Of a DNA stretch of 64,000 nt, positions 22,604 to 34,024 are shown piece after piece. This stretch comes from Prostheceraeus crozeri (taxonomy: Eukaryota; Platyhelminthes; Polycladida; Euryleptidae): positions 1,054,001 to 1,118,000 of the forward strand of contig CAJQUW010015437.1 in NCBI GenBank assembly GCA_907163375.1, written 5' to 3'. The position numbers and the translations under genes were made by a program. How positions within the stretch are numbered: the first letter of the stretch is position 1; the number at the start of each line of letters is the position of its first letter. The notes under the pieces were generated by a model. That model searched no databases. It was not told where the DNA came from and saw nothing but the letters and a program-made list of their open reading frames with translations.

Positions 22604-23400
22604 CAACTCAACATTAATTAAATCTACAATGTGTATGCAGTTTCGATTTTATTAAATGAATTCGAGTTGAGACCCAATGCCACATGTGAGATATGCACAT
22701 TTTTGCACTTTTGGAGAAATTTGCACGGATTTGACTGATTATGATAGCAATACAGAAGGAATAATAGCACTTTACAAATCCTGCGTGTCATGTCAACCTT
22801 GGAGAGGTAATATAGTTTGTTAAAATAGCGAGTCGATGGGTTGCTGTAATACCGATCAGCCTTATTAATAGGAGATATTTTCTGAAGCGATATTTTCTGG
22901 AGACATTTCACGAAACCTGACACTGAAAGAGCAAAGCATCACAATCAAAGACACAGATCATAAGTAACTATAAAAATATAAATGGGTCTATGTTACTATT
23001 CAGATTCAAGAAATGAGACATAAATTTAGTGAATCACAAGATCATGCCGATGAAAATTGAAAGCTTGAAATTTCATTCAGCCAAGAAGCACAATAATATC
23101 TCAGCTTTTACATGAAGACTTGCATTATAACGTGATTCATGAAATTTCCCTGATAATCAGCTCAATTTCCGCTTAATGATGCCGGTTGGTAGATCTTCAT
23201 TCCCTTTGATATCTAGTAAGTTTCGTACTACTTACTAAGTAGTTTCACGCCGCTAGTACAGAAACACACGAATACTTTGCAAAAATTTAGCTTCTTGAAA
23301 AGTGATCAAATATTTTTTGGACTGCAGGAACGTAATCTCCGCAGAACGCTGAATCTTTTGATATAAAAATTTCCAGTGTATGCTGAGATTGTTTTGAGTT
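22604..23400. repeat. Dispersed repeat, unclassified, ~0.8 kb
   Basis: The left ~400 bp (22604-23010) is similar to 55052-55480 in the same orientation, with landmarks CAACTCA-CATTAATTA, AATGTGTATG, GTTTCGATTTTATTA and CTGAAAGAGCAAAGCATCA. The right ~170 bp (23225-23400) is similar to the window start. Divergence is moderate, suggesting an old family. No coding signal or ends were found. Confidence 0.6.
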
Positions 23401-23770
23401 GACACTCTATCTGCTACAGTATATACCGATACTGCTTAGTTGCGCTAAAACTGCATCCTGCGTACTACATCGTTCGGGGAAGTGGAGCTTCCTCACATTT
23501 GTTTGTTGAATCACTTCATTTGTCCTTTTGATATATTGCTGACTGTTGTAGAGAGCCACAACTGCTTGTCCATCTCTATCAGTCGCGTGTGATTACGTAT
23601 CTCAGAACCCCTCAGATCTCTAAATTCTGAAGGGCCCCGCCTTAGAGACAACAGAACTGATTCCTTTCTCGTCTCAGCCCTACGTTCGTCCACGCCTTAA
23701 TCTGCTGCCTCGGCGACTCTAAAGAGACCATTTCTATTGTGCTCTCCTAGAACGACCGGATATGACCGAG
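23401..23770. other. Unannotated stretch before a hAT-like element
   Basis: A 60-codon open frame on the minus strand (23511-23693) has no recognisable similarity. The target duplication of the next element (TGACCGAG) ends here. Confidence 0.4.
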
Positions 23771-25164
23771 AAGTGGCGGATTCAGAGGGGGATGTCGGGA
23801 TGCATAGTCCCAACGGATAGCCTAATTGTATTTTGGGTTTCTTTATTCAATTAAACTTGTAATTATTGGATAATCTTGGATTGGAGATGTTTATAAGATC
23901 TGTAGGTTATTATTGCTGTGATGCGCTATTCATTTTTTCTTGGAAGTCAGGGAGGGCAGGTGTGGAAATAATGAAAGACCCTTGAAATTTTTCAGTGAGC
24001 GCATGCAGATTTCTTAATTACTTACGGTGCAGGGAATTGCTCCTGTCATATTTTCTGCTGATTAATAACTGTGCTTCTCGTAAATTGGACCTGGGTCTGG
24101 CTTGAAGTGCCTGAAGTAATTAAGTGACCATCGAAGTGGATTTCTGTTGAGACGTGAAAGATGATGGTTTACAAATTTCATAAGAGATGGTTGATGGCGG
24201 GAGGACTACAATGAATCAATAATGCGAAAAATATCTGTTTTCTCTCCCGAGTCATTTTAATGCCAGCAAGTTAAATAATTACGAATAAAAAATGTATACA
24301 CACAGCCAGGCTGTTCCTGACTGAGTGTGCCAGTCAGCAGGCTGTATGTATACATTTTTTATTCGTAATTATTTAACTTGCTGGCATTAAAATGACTCGG
24401 GAGAGAAAACAGATATTTTTCGCATTATTGATTCATTTACAAATTTCAACAAAATCGAATTTGAAGAAATTGAAGAAAATCCTTTGCACATTGCTAGTGA
24501 TCACTTGCTCAGGGGATCGGTGTCATTGATGCATGCCCACCTTGAAGTTTATACTGATGTCAAAACAGTGATCGCCACCTCTTCATTGAAGAAAAATTTA
24601 GGATCAACTTTCAAGCAAGTGATTTACAAATGATCTTTTTGTTATTTATGCATGTACTGCTGTAAAATCATGTTGCGACAACTATATTTACTTTCTGCTC
24701 ATTGAAATGAAGGATTCTAGACCAAATTTGTTTTGCTTCTGACCTAATATTTCGTTGACAATCGTTTAAGGTTTTTGCAGACGTTCAATTACATGCAAAT
24801 CTAAGGTCTGTAAATATAGCCTACAGAAAAGATAGTGAAATTAACAACTTTATAATGTGATGTAGAAATGCATATATCGATATTTCTAAAAGTTTCTGTT
24901 CATTGGTTACTGGTATAATGTTGAATTTAACCTCAAAGAACGAGCCAGGCCAACATCATGTGTATTCATCAAAGGTGCATGGGATCGCTCCGGTTAAATT
25001 TCTGTGACCCGCACTCCACTTTGGCGTACACAGGTGCCCTCTGATTTCGGAGATTTTACAGTTGCGCTCCGGGACATTGGCAATGCGAGAGCATATGTCC
25101 GCCTCTGGTATTCACACCGCACCCCCTCCCCCTCCCCCAACGGAAATTCTTAGATCCACCACTC
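23771..25164. mobile_element. hAT-like non-autonomous element
   Basis: The left end AAGTGGCGGATTCAGAGGGG and the right end reversed GAGTGGTGGATCTAAGAATT are variants of the common hAT terminus CAGTGGCGGATC. Flanks TGACCGAG (23763-23770) and TGGCCGAG (25165-25172) match at 7 of 8 bases. A purine/pyrimidine-rich run (CCCCCTCCCCCTCCCCC near 25121-25139) lies just inside the right end. A Penelope-related palindrome is nested at 24211-24436. No transposase. Confidence 0.65.
24211..24436. repeat. 226-bp near-perfect palindrome derived from PLE-3 ends
   Basis: Arms 24211-24307 and 24340-24436 are 97 bp each and differ at one base. The 32-bp centre holds a further small stem (CTGACTG/CAGTCAG). The arm sequence (starting ATGAATCAATAATGCGAAAA) is the terminal sequence of PLE-3 at 57.1-58.0 kb. 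Similarity to PLE-3 continues about 45 bp outside the left arm (GATGGCGGGAGGA). No coding sequence remains. It would fold into a single long hairpin if transcribed or made single-stranded. Confidence 0.95.
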
Positions 25165-25597
25165 TGGCCGAGCACTGCTCGTCATATCCTAAATGAAAGG
25201 ATTTGACCAGTAACGAAGCATGCAACATGTCTCTAGCTGACAATGCTGAGCACTACTTGTCATGAAGAACATTGTTCATGCACAATGTACATGTAAGAAG
25301 CTGTCCTTATTAACCGCTGCATGGTACATCATCAAAACTTCACTTGATTTCAGTCATCTCAATTTACTCTTTTCATTGTGACAATGGCCAAGTTAGCTAA
25401 TAATAATTTTTCGATATAACTTAAATACTGCTACTGCTTCCGTTATCCCGGCATTTTTTGTGTCTACTTTCTTTTTGATGTTTACCTTATGCTACATTAC
25501 TCGTTAAGACATCGTGAACTAGTAATTTTATGTGCTATGGCATGTCTCTGTACAGCCTCTCGATTTTCATTTGAGGCATAATCAAATATACGCTACT

Positions 25598-25627
25598 ATA
25601 TATTATTATTATTATTATTATTATTAT
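25598..25627. repeat. ATT trinucleotide microsatellite
   Basis: About ten tandem ATT units. Confidence 0.9.
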
Positions 25628-26072
25628 TGCTGTATTTCCGGCAATCGGCTGAAATAGTTCAACTATTGCATGTGGACTACATTAAACATTCAATTGTAAG
25701 AACACCTCAGTCGAAAGAAAGTTCTTCGAAACGAACCAGAATAGAACTAGAACCTTGGACTAGAGCTAGAACTACTGCAGTAGACCTTGAAAATTTCAGT
25801 GTCCTTGAGTCAAGAGTTCATGGTAGGTGCTACTATTTTCATGCTAAAAATCGTATTCTTCTTGCCAATTTAAGTGCGATTTGACGCAAAGAATGGGGCC
25901 ACGGATCACCAATTGAAAGCTTAGAATTCTACATTTGACTGATTCTTGCCCAATGATGCAGCCGTTGACAAGTATATCTAAATGAAAATGTGTGCGATTT
26001 TTGCGCCACTGTTGTGCATTGCATGAGGCTTTACTTCCACCCTAGATGTCAATTTCTATGGACACCAGCAAT

Positions 26073-26180
26073 CAGGGTTGCCGTGAGATGGGGATTTTGT
26101 GGGGATACCCATGGGTATGGGGTGGGTATGGGTACTGAGACCATCCCCACAGCTCCCATAGCGCTTCCGTGCGGATTCCC
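26073..26180. repeat. Fragment of a G-rich terminal-repeat element
   Basis: Starts CAGGGTTGCCGTGAGATGGG and is rich in GGGTATGGG/GTGGGGAT words. A related fragment at 29060-29137 ends, reversed, CAGAGTTGCCGTGGGGATTG. The shared CAGRGTTGCCGTG terminus suggests one hAT-like family, present only as pieces. Confidence 0.5.
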
Positions 26181-27855
26181 CACAGATTTTTGACATTCAC
26201 TAGAAGCAATCAGAACTGACATCATATCACACAAGCAACTTCGATGTTGAATTACAAAGTATCACGCAGCCTACCCATCTCACCACTTAAAATGCATAAA
26301 ATATTAATGCTGATCATTTTCACATGAGTAGCTTGCGTTCAATAATTTTGAATGATTTATAATTATAGTTCCAGGTGTGTCAAGGACGTCTGAAGTGGAA
26401 GAATTCTGCAAGTCTCCTTTACTTCAGAACAGACTTACAAATATTAGCGCTAATAGTATAAATAGCTCAGATAAAATTATTTGTGATATAATTAAGTTTA
26501 CGTGATAAATGCGATTAATCATTATTAACCTAGAATTTAAGCTAATTACGATATAGTAGGCCTGTTGGGTCCAGCCCACAAAGTAAGACACATGAAAGTG
26601 GTGAATGATTTTCGTCGGATACAATAACAGTGTGATAAAGATTTCATGCACCAAATCATTCAACTGTAAGCCATCTCCTCGATTTGTTGTCATAGTTATA
26701 ATGAAAGCTCTGATTTTTTTACTTGTTCACAGCTTGCCAGAACTTTCATTTTCATCTGAGGCATCCTTAACTGCACACTTAAGTGTATTTCAATAAATGG
26801 TTCATTGTTCTGCATATCATTACCATACACAAATGGGTCAACATCCTTCAAGTTCTTGTGCAATAATTAGGTGACATGAGTGGTCGAGAAAATCAGGATG
26901 ATTTTCATCTAAGTCTATATCTACAATAGTAGATTAGATTGATTCAAAGCTTTTTCCTTCACCACGTGTATATAGTCGATTTCTTGCGAAACAATGCTAT
27001 ACTTGAGATGCATTACGGACAAACTCGCTTGATATTTTACTTCTTTATCGGCATTGATGGGGATAGAATTATCAATGATTGCTACATTAATTTAATTAAC
27101 GAATATTAAAGGGGAATATTCACACATATGAACATGGCATAATCCACTGAGCAATAAACGATGGCTATAATGCACATTGATAGACCGCAAACATATGGTG
27201 AAGGCCTACACAAGATTTTTTGACAAGTGATTCTTTTATGACAGAATGACCATTTTGAAGAAGTGGCAGTGTAGCAACATATGAATATTTTATTTTTGTG
27301 TTCAACCCTATCTTCGTATGTTGATGGACTTCCTATTATTTGAAAATAGCACCACTATAAGCAACCACTATAAAATAAGTAATGAAAAATCCTCACAATA
27401 GGAACCCCAAATACCAACAACTTACAGGTCTGCCCAGGATTATATTCTCACAAATGGAACACGTGAAACTCGTATATAATCTATCAAAACAGCCAAATAC
27501 ATGCACTTAGAATTATTTGCAGCAAAAATCAAGTCTTCACGAGAAGCAGCGGACTGAAAATATTGTGGGGACATTAAGGCCCTTCGAGACATAAGCAAAC
27601 AGTCAAAATTTCAATAGATATATTGATAAATATTCATGCTTACTTTTGTGAAACTTGCTGTACTTAATCACGATTGTCTACAGCGAGGAATTTGAGCATA
27701 ATTCTTTTGAAATGAATGTATACATATTTCCTGAGAATGCTTCGCATATCATGTATACATGATGTAATATAAGCTTAGGTTTGATTTTACTTGATGTAGA
27801 CTGGTTCCTTAGTGTCATAGCGGCGAACGGTAAAAGGCGAATATAAGAAAACGTA

Positions 27856-28139
27856 CACTGTAAACTGTAGGGCACTAATTTAGACACGAAGCCGAAATTT
27901 CGTGCCAGTTAGCGCCTAGTTAGTGCCTTTCTAGTGCCTCGAGGCACCAGTAGGCGCCACTATGCACTTATAGGCACCAAACCAAATATTTGTTTATCCA
28001 ATGAAATCGAAGGAAAAATCAATGGGCACGAACTCGGCTTTATGAACTTCGTGCCTAATCGTGCCTTGTGTTGGTTAGAATTGATGCCTAAATTTCGTGC
28101 CTAATTCAAGCGAAATTTCGTGCCCTTGAGTTTACAGTG
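27856..28139. mobile_element. MITE, 284 bp, TA target site
   Basis: Ends are CACTGTAAACTGTAGGGCAC and, reversed, CACTGTAAACTCAAGGGCAC, flanked by TA on both sides (27854-27855 and 28140-28141). The interior is dense in GTGCCT/AGGCAC and CGAAATTTCGTGCC words in both orientations. Non-coding. Tc1/mariner-type by ends and target site. Confidence 0.85.
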
Positions 28140-28141
28140 TA

Positions 28142-29494
28142 CTATGCAATGCTCGAGTGTTGTGCAGAACTAAGTACATACTCGTATTAATATTTCGTCT
28201 CAACATTTTAATATGGCCATGTGGTTGTTGAATTTTTATACAAACGTGTTTCCTTTAAGGTAACAGTAATGTAAAAAAAATCTATCCTTAAAATAACCCT
28301 GTAGCAAAATGAAGTAGGATTGACATGGTCAATAACTAGGCTAAGAGAACAAAAAAATCCAAGGTGAGTAAAAGAGGAAGTTTGAAAAACACAAGCTGAT
28401 CAATAACCGATTTGTTATAGAAGCTAAGAAATAAAGACAATGTCGTCATACTATTGAAAAGAAAAATTTCGGGATAGAATTACGTTTACAGTAAACTATG
28501 TTATGGTAAGTCTAGTTTTATGGAAAGAGAGTGTCATGTCTCATGCATCATTAAAGAATTAAGAGTGGAATGAGAAGATCCTATGTAAATTGTACGTGTA
28601 AGCTGGCAGCAGACGACAAAGACTTACGAATCAGTAGAGTGGATAAAGAACACCCATCTGCTAATGCAACCAAATGATTCAGGCAAATGTAAATTTGTAA
28701 GTCAAATACGTGTGCATAGCGGGCTCTATTCCTTGCTTGAACGAGTATTTAGTTAAATTTCCGGTATAATAATTGCTTGGTGGCAAGTCAGAATCAAGGC
28801 TCAATAATGATAGAAAATAGGCTACTACAATTTAAAAGAGCAATAGGCATATACCGAAGATAGCAAAGAAAAGTCATAAAAATTACAACACGTAGTCGTT
28901 GACTTTCTTCAAGAACTCCCATTCCGCATCTCTGGCGTCAAATAAGGCCTTCGAATCGTTGAATGATGTGCAGAAGTTCCACTGAGATGGAGATAATGGA
29001 TATCAATCATTCTATACGAACAAGAGCAACATATTATATCAGGATATCAAGGGCTCATGCTGTGGGGATGCCCACAGGTTTTTGTGTGGGTATGGGATGG
29101 GGTGGGGATTCAAATGTCAATCCCCACGGCAACTCTGCCAACAATGCATGTCAATGTCTACATGCACGGAAGAATGAGCACTTCGCACTATACAGCGAAT
29201 AAGAAACGTTCTATAATCAATACTCGTACGCAATAGCACAGCACTAATCAGCAGATTTTTAATTAAATTTTACGAGCGCTGTGAAGGCAACTTAATTGAT
29301 AGGCCTAAATAATGATCGGATTCATCTACGTAGAATATTAATCTGTTGATCACAAATAAATGTTTGTTTTTTCTATTTAATTCTTTCCCTTTCAAAAATC
29401 GAATGTATCCACCTATCAAGATAATTCTAGTGATCCCGTGCGAGATGATGTTTTTGAAGTAGATGACAAAAAATATTGTTGCAGTATCAGACCG
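28142..29494. other. Unannotated stretch with one hAT-like fragment
   Basis: A G-rich fragment at 29060-29137 pairs with the one at 26073-26180. No gene recognised in the rest. Confidence 0.5.
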
Positions 29495-29690
29495 GGTGTT
29501 CTCCATGGCACAATGGTTAAGTGCTTGGCCAAACGATCCTCTAGTCCAGAGGTCGAGCACTGAAAGTTCCATCGGAATTTGACAGGATGGGCACCCAGAC
29601 TGAAAGTACATAGTCACTCCAGAAACGTTTGACTATGTCAGTACCGCCTAAGCTGTCAGTGTAGGCGCGTGGTGACGTTAAAGCTTTATT
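29495..29690 (+). mobile_element. tRNA-derived SINE (probable)
   Basis: An A-box-like TGGCACAATGGTTAA at 29506-29520 is followed about 30 bp later by a B-box-like AGGTCGAGCAC. The tail region includes GGTGACGTTAAAGC, a 3' sequence reminiscent of widespread animal SINE tails. The B box departs from the GGTTCGANTCC consensus, so this is an old copy. Confidence 0.45.
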
Positions 29691-32151
29691 TGTAATATGA
29701 AAAGGCACTTTTCAAAAGACGTAATCCAAGGATTAACTGTATTAAAACATTTTTCAATGAGGAGAACCAAACCGACTTTTCCGAATCAATGATTTTTCTG
29801 ATAAATAGTTATTCAAATGTGACCGGGTTCATTCTTCTCCATTCTTGTCCTTTCTTCTCACACAGTCGTTTAGCATTGAAATATGTTCGATTGTATTGAC
29901 ATGCCTTCATTTGCTTTTTCATATGCAGGATGTTTTTTGCCATTCTAAATCATAGAACGACAAGAATTGAAATGTTACGGAACTCGTTAGTGCATCTGTT
30001 TGTTGTCACACTTTGTCGATATCATATTTCATGTGAACCTTCTACTAAGGTTTCAGTTACAAAAATACATGTACATTCAAGTAAATGTGCCACACGAAAT
30101 TTGTTTATCTTAATACAGAAATGTCACGAAACCGTGTCCGAATGTCTTTTTCGAAGTATAGAGAGACAACAAGTCATTTTTTAATCATTTGAAGTGAGAG
30201 GGCGTTATTATTGAATTTCATTCTAAAGGAAAAATTCCGTTCTCCTCAATTTCATTCTTCTTACAGGCATCCTTCTGTTAGCTCGTTCAAACAATGAATG
30301 AACGAACATGAGAATATTCGATTTAACATTTGCTAAAGTAATCCCAGCTGCTCAAGAAGTGAACAAACAGAAATTGAAAGTTGTGAGTCCACATTGTTGA
30401 GATAAAAAATGCAACTCAGCTTTTAGCTGCACTTGTACTTGTAAATTCTAAAATACTTGTTAGGTGAATAAATTCAAAATTTTCATAATCCATGTACTTG
30501 CACTAAGATTGACAAGAGCTCAAGCCAGTTATTTTGTTGCCAGATGCCAGTTCGAATGCATCGTTTGATTGTATGATTATACGATGCATCTAGAAAACAT
30601 AGTAAGGTGAGGTGAATTTGTAGTTTTGAGATAATCTTCGTTCGGAGAGAAACCCGAGCATCTCCGAAATTGCTATTTATTCATAAACTGCACATCGATT
30701 AATATTAATTTTTAAATGTCAGAAAACAAATCAAAGCAGCAGGTTCGGTCAATAGTTTAGTAATTTGTGTGACCTGCGAGACAGCTGCCATGACAGCTGT
30801 CAAATCCATCTGAAAATGATCGCATAGGAACTTATTGGAACATCTATTAAGATTTCGAGAACATTGTGAAGTTGCCGATTCTTACTGATTGTACCTTCTT
30901 AGAGTGCGAAGAACTGATTTGACACTATCCATGATCACGATGGTTGAATTCTGAAAATTGTCTAGGTCATTTGGTTGTTGTGGAAGAAGTTAACGTTGTC
31001 GCTGCGTTGCCATGTAAACATGCATGACTTACCAAACATTGGGAAGCTCATATACTATAGGCCTATTTGGGGAAGCTGGGACGCCTGACAATCTGTTTGG
31101 GACACCTCCTGGGAAGTGTCAGATGAAGCTTTGTCGACTATTTTCGTATAGAATATTTTACTTGGGGACTTGAGAATTGACAGATTTTTAGTCGCATCGA
31201 ATCATAGAAAACTTGAATAGGCCTGCTTGAGCTTATTTCTGTTCATGATTTACTTAGACAGCTACATTTATACCGATAGCCTTTAAGAAAATAGGCCTAT
31301 CAAATAAGATGTAATCATGATGTTGGCATGGCTATTGAAAGATGTGGTGACACCTTAGCAGCCGATTCAGCAATCGAATCGAATCTCGTAGCTTCACAGG
31401 TCCCTTATTTTACTTCTTCTGAACTAATATGTTTCCTATTTTTATTTTCACCACGAGACTTAAAGAACTGTGATCGGAAAAAACAGTCGCCAAATGAATA
31501 CAAGTTAGAATAAGTTTCACATCGCCTGACGAAGGACAATGTGCAAAAGTTGACGAGAATCAATTCATTTCGAGCCCACGAAGTCTATCACAGTGATCAA
31601 CTGGCTTGATGACTCCTCCAACTGCTCAGGATTTAAGAAAGTGGTAATGAGAGCATTCTGAACCTTGGCCCTCTAGACAAAATGTATTTTCATCGGCGCA
31701 ATAGCTTTGAAGTAGAATGCGGTCTTACAAAGCGTACCGGTCAATGTCCCTTTTCTGAGCGTCATCGCAGTGCATTTGGTAAAAAAGGATTTTTAAATGA
31801 AAATACTAGCTTTTTATGTTAACTACTTTTGTGTTTTTCATGTAACAAAACAAACTTTGTACATTCTGGTTAATTAATGCAGTTATATTGGACTGCAGAT
31901 AAAAGTCGTAATATTCTTACAGTTTCACCTTTTTTTAGGGAAGGTCTTCAGACACGTACAGCAAATAATCGAAGTTGCAGCACATTAAACCTTGACAAGT
32001 TCATAGTCACCTTGAGTTATGAGTTTACAAAAGTCCCTATTATTTTCATGTTAGGAATCGTTTGCTTTTGCACTTCCGTAAGTCGTGCAGGCTCTGACGC
32101 ATGAGTCACAAATCTTTTCCTTCATCCAATATCGATTTGCACGACTGGTCG
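29691..32151. other. Unannotated stretch
   Basis: Open frames of at most 84 codons with no recognised domains. Several AGGCCTA words. No ends of mobile elements were identified. Confidence 0.45.
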
Positions 32152-32159
32152 GGTTAGGC

Positions 32160-32853
32160 CAGTGTTGGGCAACCAAGTTGGGATAGTGGGCCACAAGGGG
32201 TGGCCCGCGAAAAGCCTCGCGGGCCACCAATTTTAAAAGGCAGCATTATAGGCTTTATATTCTTATGTTTCGTACTTTTAAGTGCACATCTGGGCTGCTG
32301 TGCCGTACGTTCATACATAGTGGTCGCATTACATAACAACATTTTACACGTAAATATATACAGCAGTATTGTACGCAACTAATTTGTTTAATATGAAGGA
32401 ATCATCATTCACTTTCTACATTTCATGTGAGTATTGAAGAGCGAATAGGCCTATAACAAAACATGGAGGCTTTTCTTTTGTGTAATTAAACGGCAACTTG
32501 ACTTTTTTGGGGATGTGAGTGACATTACCTTATTACGTTGAGAAGCATGCTCAGCAGGGCATCGAATGCCATGTGACTTAGCATAAACTCGCGCAGGTAA
32601 TTACCATTTAGTGCTTATGTGAGAAGAAATTTTTGTTTTTTGTGCCATCAAGTTGCTCATTTAGTTGTGAATTAATGGTTTTGCAAATTCTAAAGAGGAT
32701 TCCTCACCCTTAGATGCACCTCCTAAAGGTCGAAGTCGCGGTGAATCATTTTCACAATATCGATTCAAATAATGTCAACGGGCCACTTGAGATGTGAGAA
32801 GCAGTGGCGGGCCACCCGATATGTCCCCGTGGGCAACGCGCTGCCCACCACTG
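32160..32853. mobile_element. Non-autonomous hAT element with perfect target duplication
   Basis: Ends are CAGTGTTGGGCAACCAAG and, reversed, CAGTGGTGGGCAGCGCG. Flanking 8-bp duplications GGTTAGGC at 32152-32159 and 32854-32861 are identical. Just inside the left end is a 9-bp stem (TGGCCCGCG/CGCGGGCCA). Matching GGGCCACC words occur near the right end. No transposase. Confidence 0.9.
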
Positions 32854-32861
32854 GGTTAGGC

Positions 32862-33428
32862 GATAGTTGTCGGAATTTCTTCCAGCCCGATTTGAATTCG
32901 CGCAGTCACAGCTGCCTCCGTTCTACCATCGGAATCCAACATTTCTCCAAAGTAGCAGCAACGGGTAGCAGCGTCGCACTTGCCCTCCTCCAAACTGATC
33001 GCTTTAACTGGGCATTTTGTTTCCCACAACGGCCATATCACCTGAGCATCTCCCACACAAAAAGTTCGACGACGGTCCTGTCAGACTGTCTTTTAACCAC
33101 TACAAGAGTCCTGTAGGGAACTTTCTTCCTTTCTATTCTGCGCCTGTACACTCATGAATTTTGACCGTATCGGCGGCAAAATTATTCATGCGATGTCAGA
33201 AAGAGAGAATAGTGCATGTAATTTGTCTTCATCAAGCAATAGAATCTACTGTTCAACGTGCCCGAATATGTGCCGATAGTCATGCTACGAGTCACAGAGC
33301 AAAATAACAAAGCTAGAATATAATGTAAGTAGTTAAGTAAGAAGGTATATATCTGAAAAAAATGAAAATAATTTTCTACACAAAAAACTTACAGATCAGC
33401 TATAAGAATATGAGCAAGATGACATTAC
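32862..33428. other. Unannotated stretch with a 114-codon open frame
   Basis: Overlapping open frames on both strands across 32772-33116 show no recognised domain and partly overlap the neighbouring hAT, so they are not called as a gene. Confidence 0.4.
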
Positions 33429-34024
33429 CTATAATGCAGTGGTTCCCAACCTAAGGGGTAAATTAACCCACAGGGGTGATCTGCCAATTTTTTCGGGTTA
33501 ATGGGAACACCTCTCACAATTTATGCAGATCTTTCTTAGACTAGGTTTCTATAGGATGTTCACTCGTGGGGATGTGGTCATGTGTACTTCTTCCCTGTTC
33601 CATGCTGTTCCGCGTTTAGATGCAAAGATACACGATTCCATAGCGTAGAGGATTCTCTATGCACGATTTAATTAGCTGGCTGCGCAAGCAGCACGGACAC
33701 ACTGAGTTAGTACTTGTGACACTGTCTTGATCGAAAATGAGCAACCTGGTTTTCGTTAATCCCTCCACAATCCAGTAAAAGATCGAAATCTCGCCACTGT
33801 TCACAAGTCAATATCAGGGTTTTTAAGGTGCAGTTCTAACCATTTGTACAGTTGTAACTTGTTTTATTGTACTCGTTTTCATTTTTCTTCGTATTAATGA
33901 GCCTGGCTAGCTATTTGAAGCAAATAAATTAGTCCGATTCATCATCCCATCTTCCGTTTCAATTTGAATATCTTTGGGGGTATCTAAAGTGGCTTGTCTA
34001 TCATTGTTTCTATCAACAAGATTG

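Larger units (their letters stand above)
25173..27853. other. Mostly unannotated stretch
   Basis: Contains an ATT microsatellite (about 25600-25627), the inverted partner of 20282-20395 (about 25965-26062), and a G-rich hAT-like fragment (26073-26180). Short open frames elsewhere match nothing recognised. Confidence 0.5.

Noticed and set aside
32772-33116. 114-codon plus-strand frame with an overlapping minus-strand frame.
   Set aside because: It starts inside a hAT element and crosses its end and target duplication, so it cannot be an old host gene in this form.
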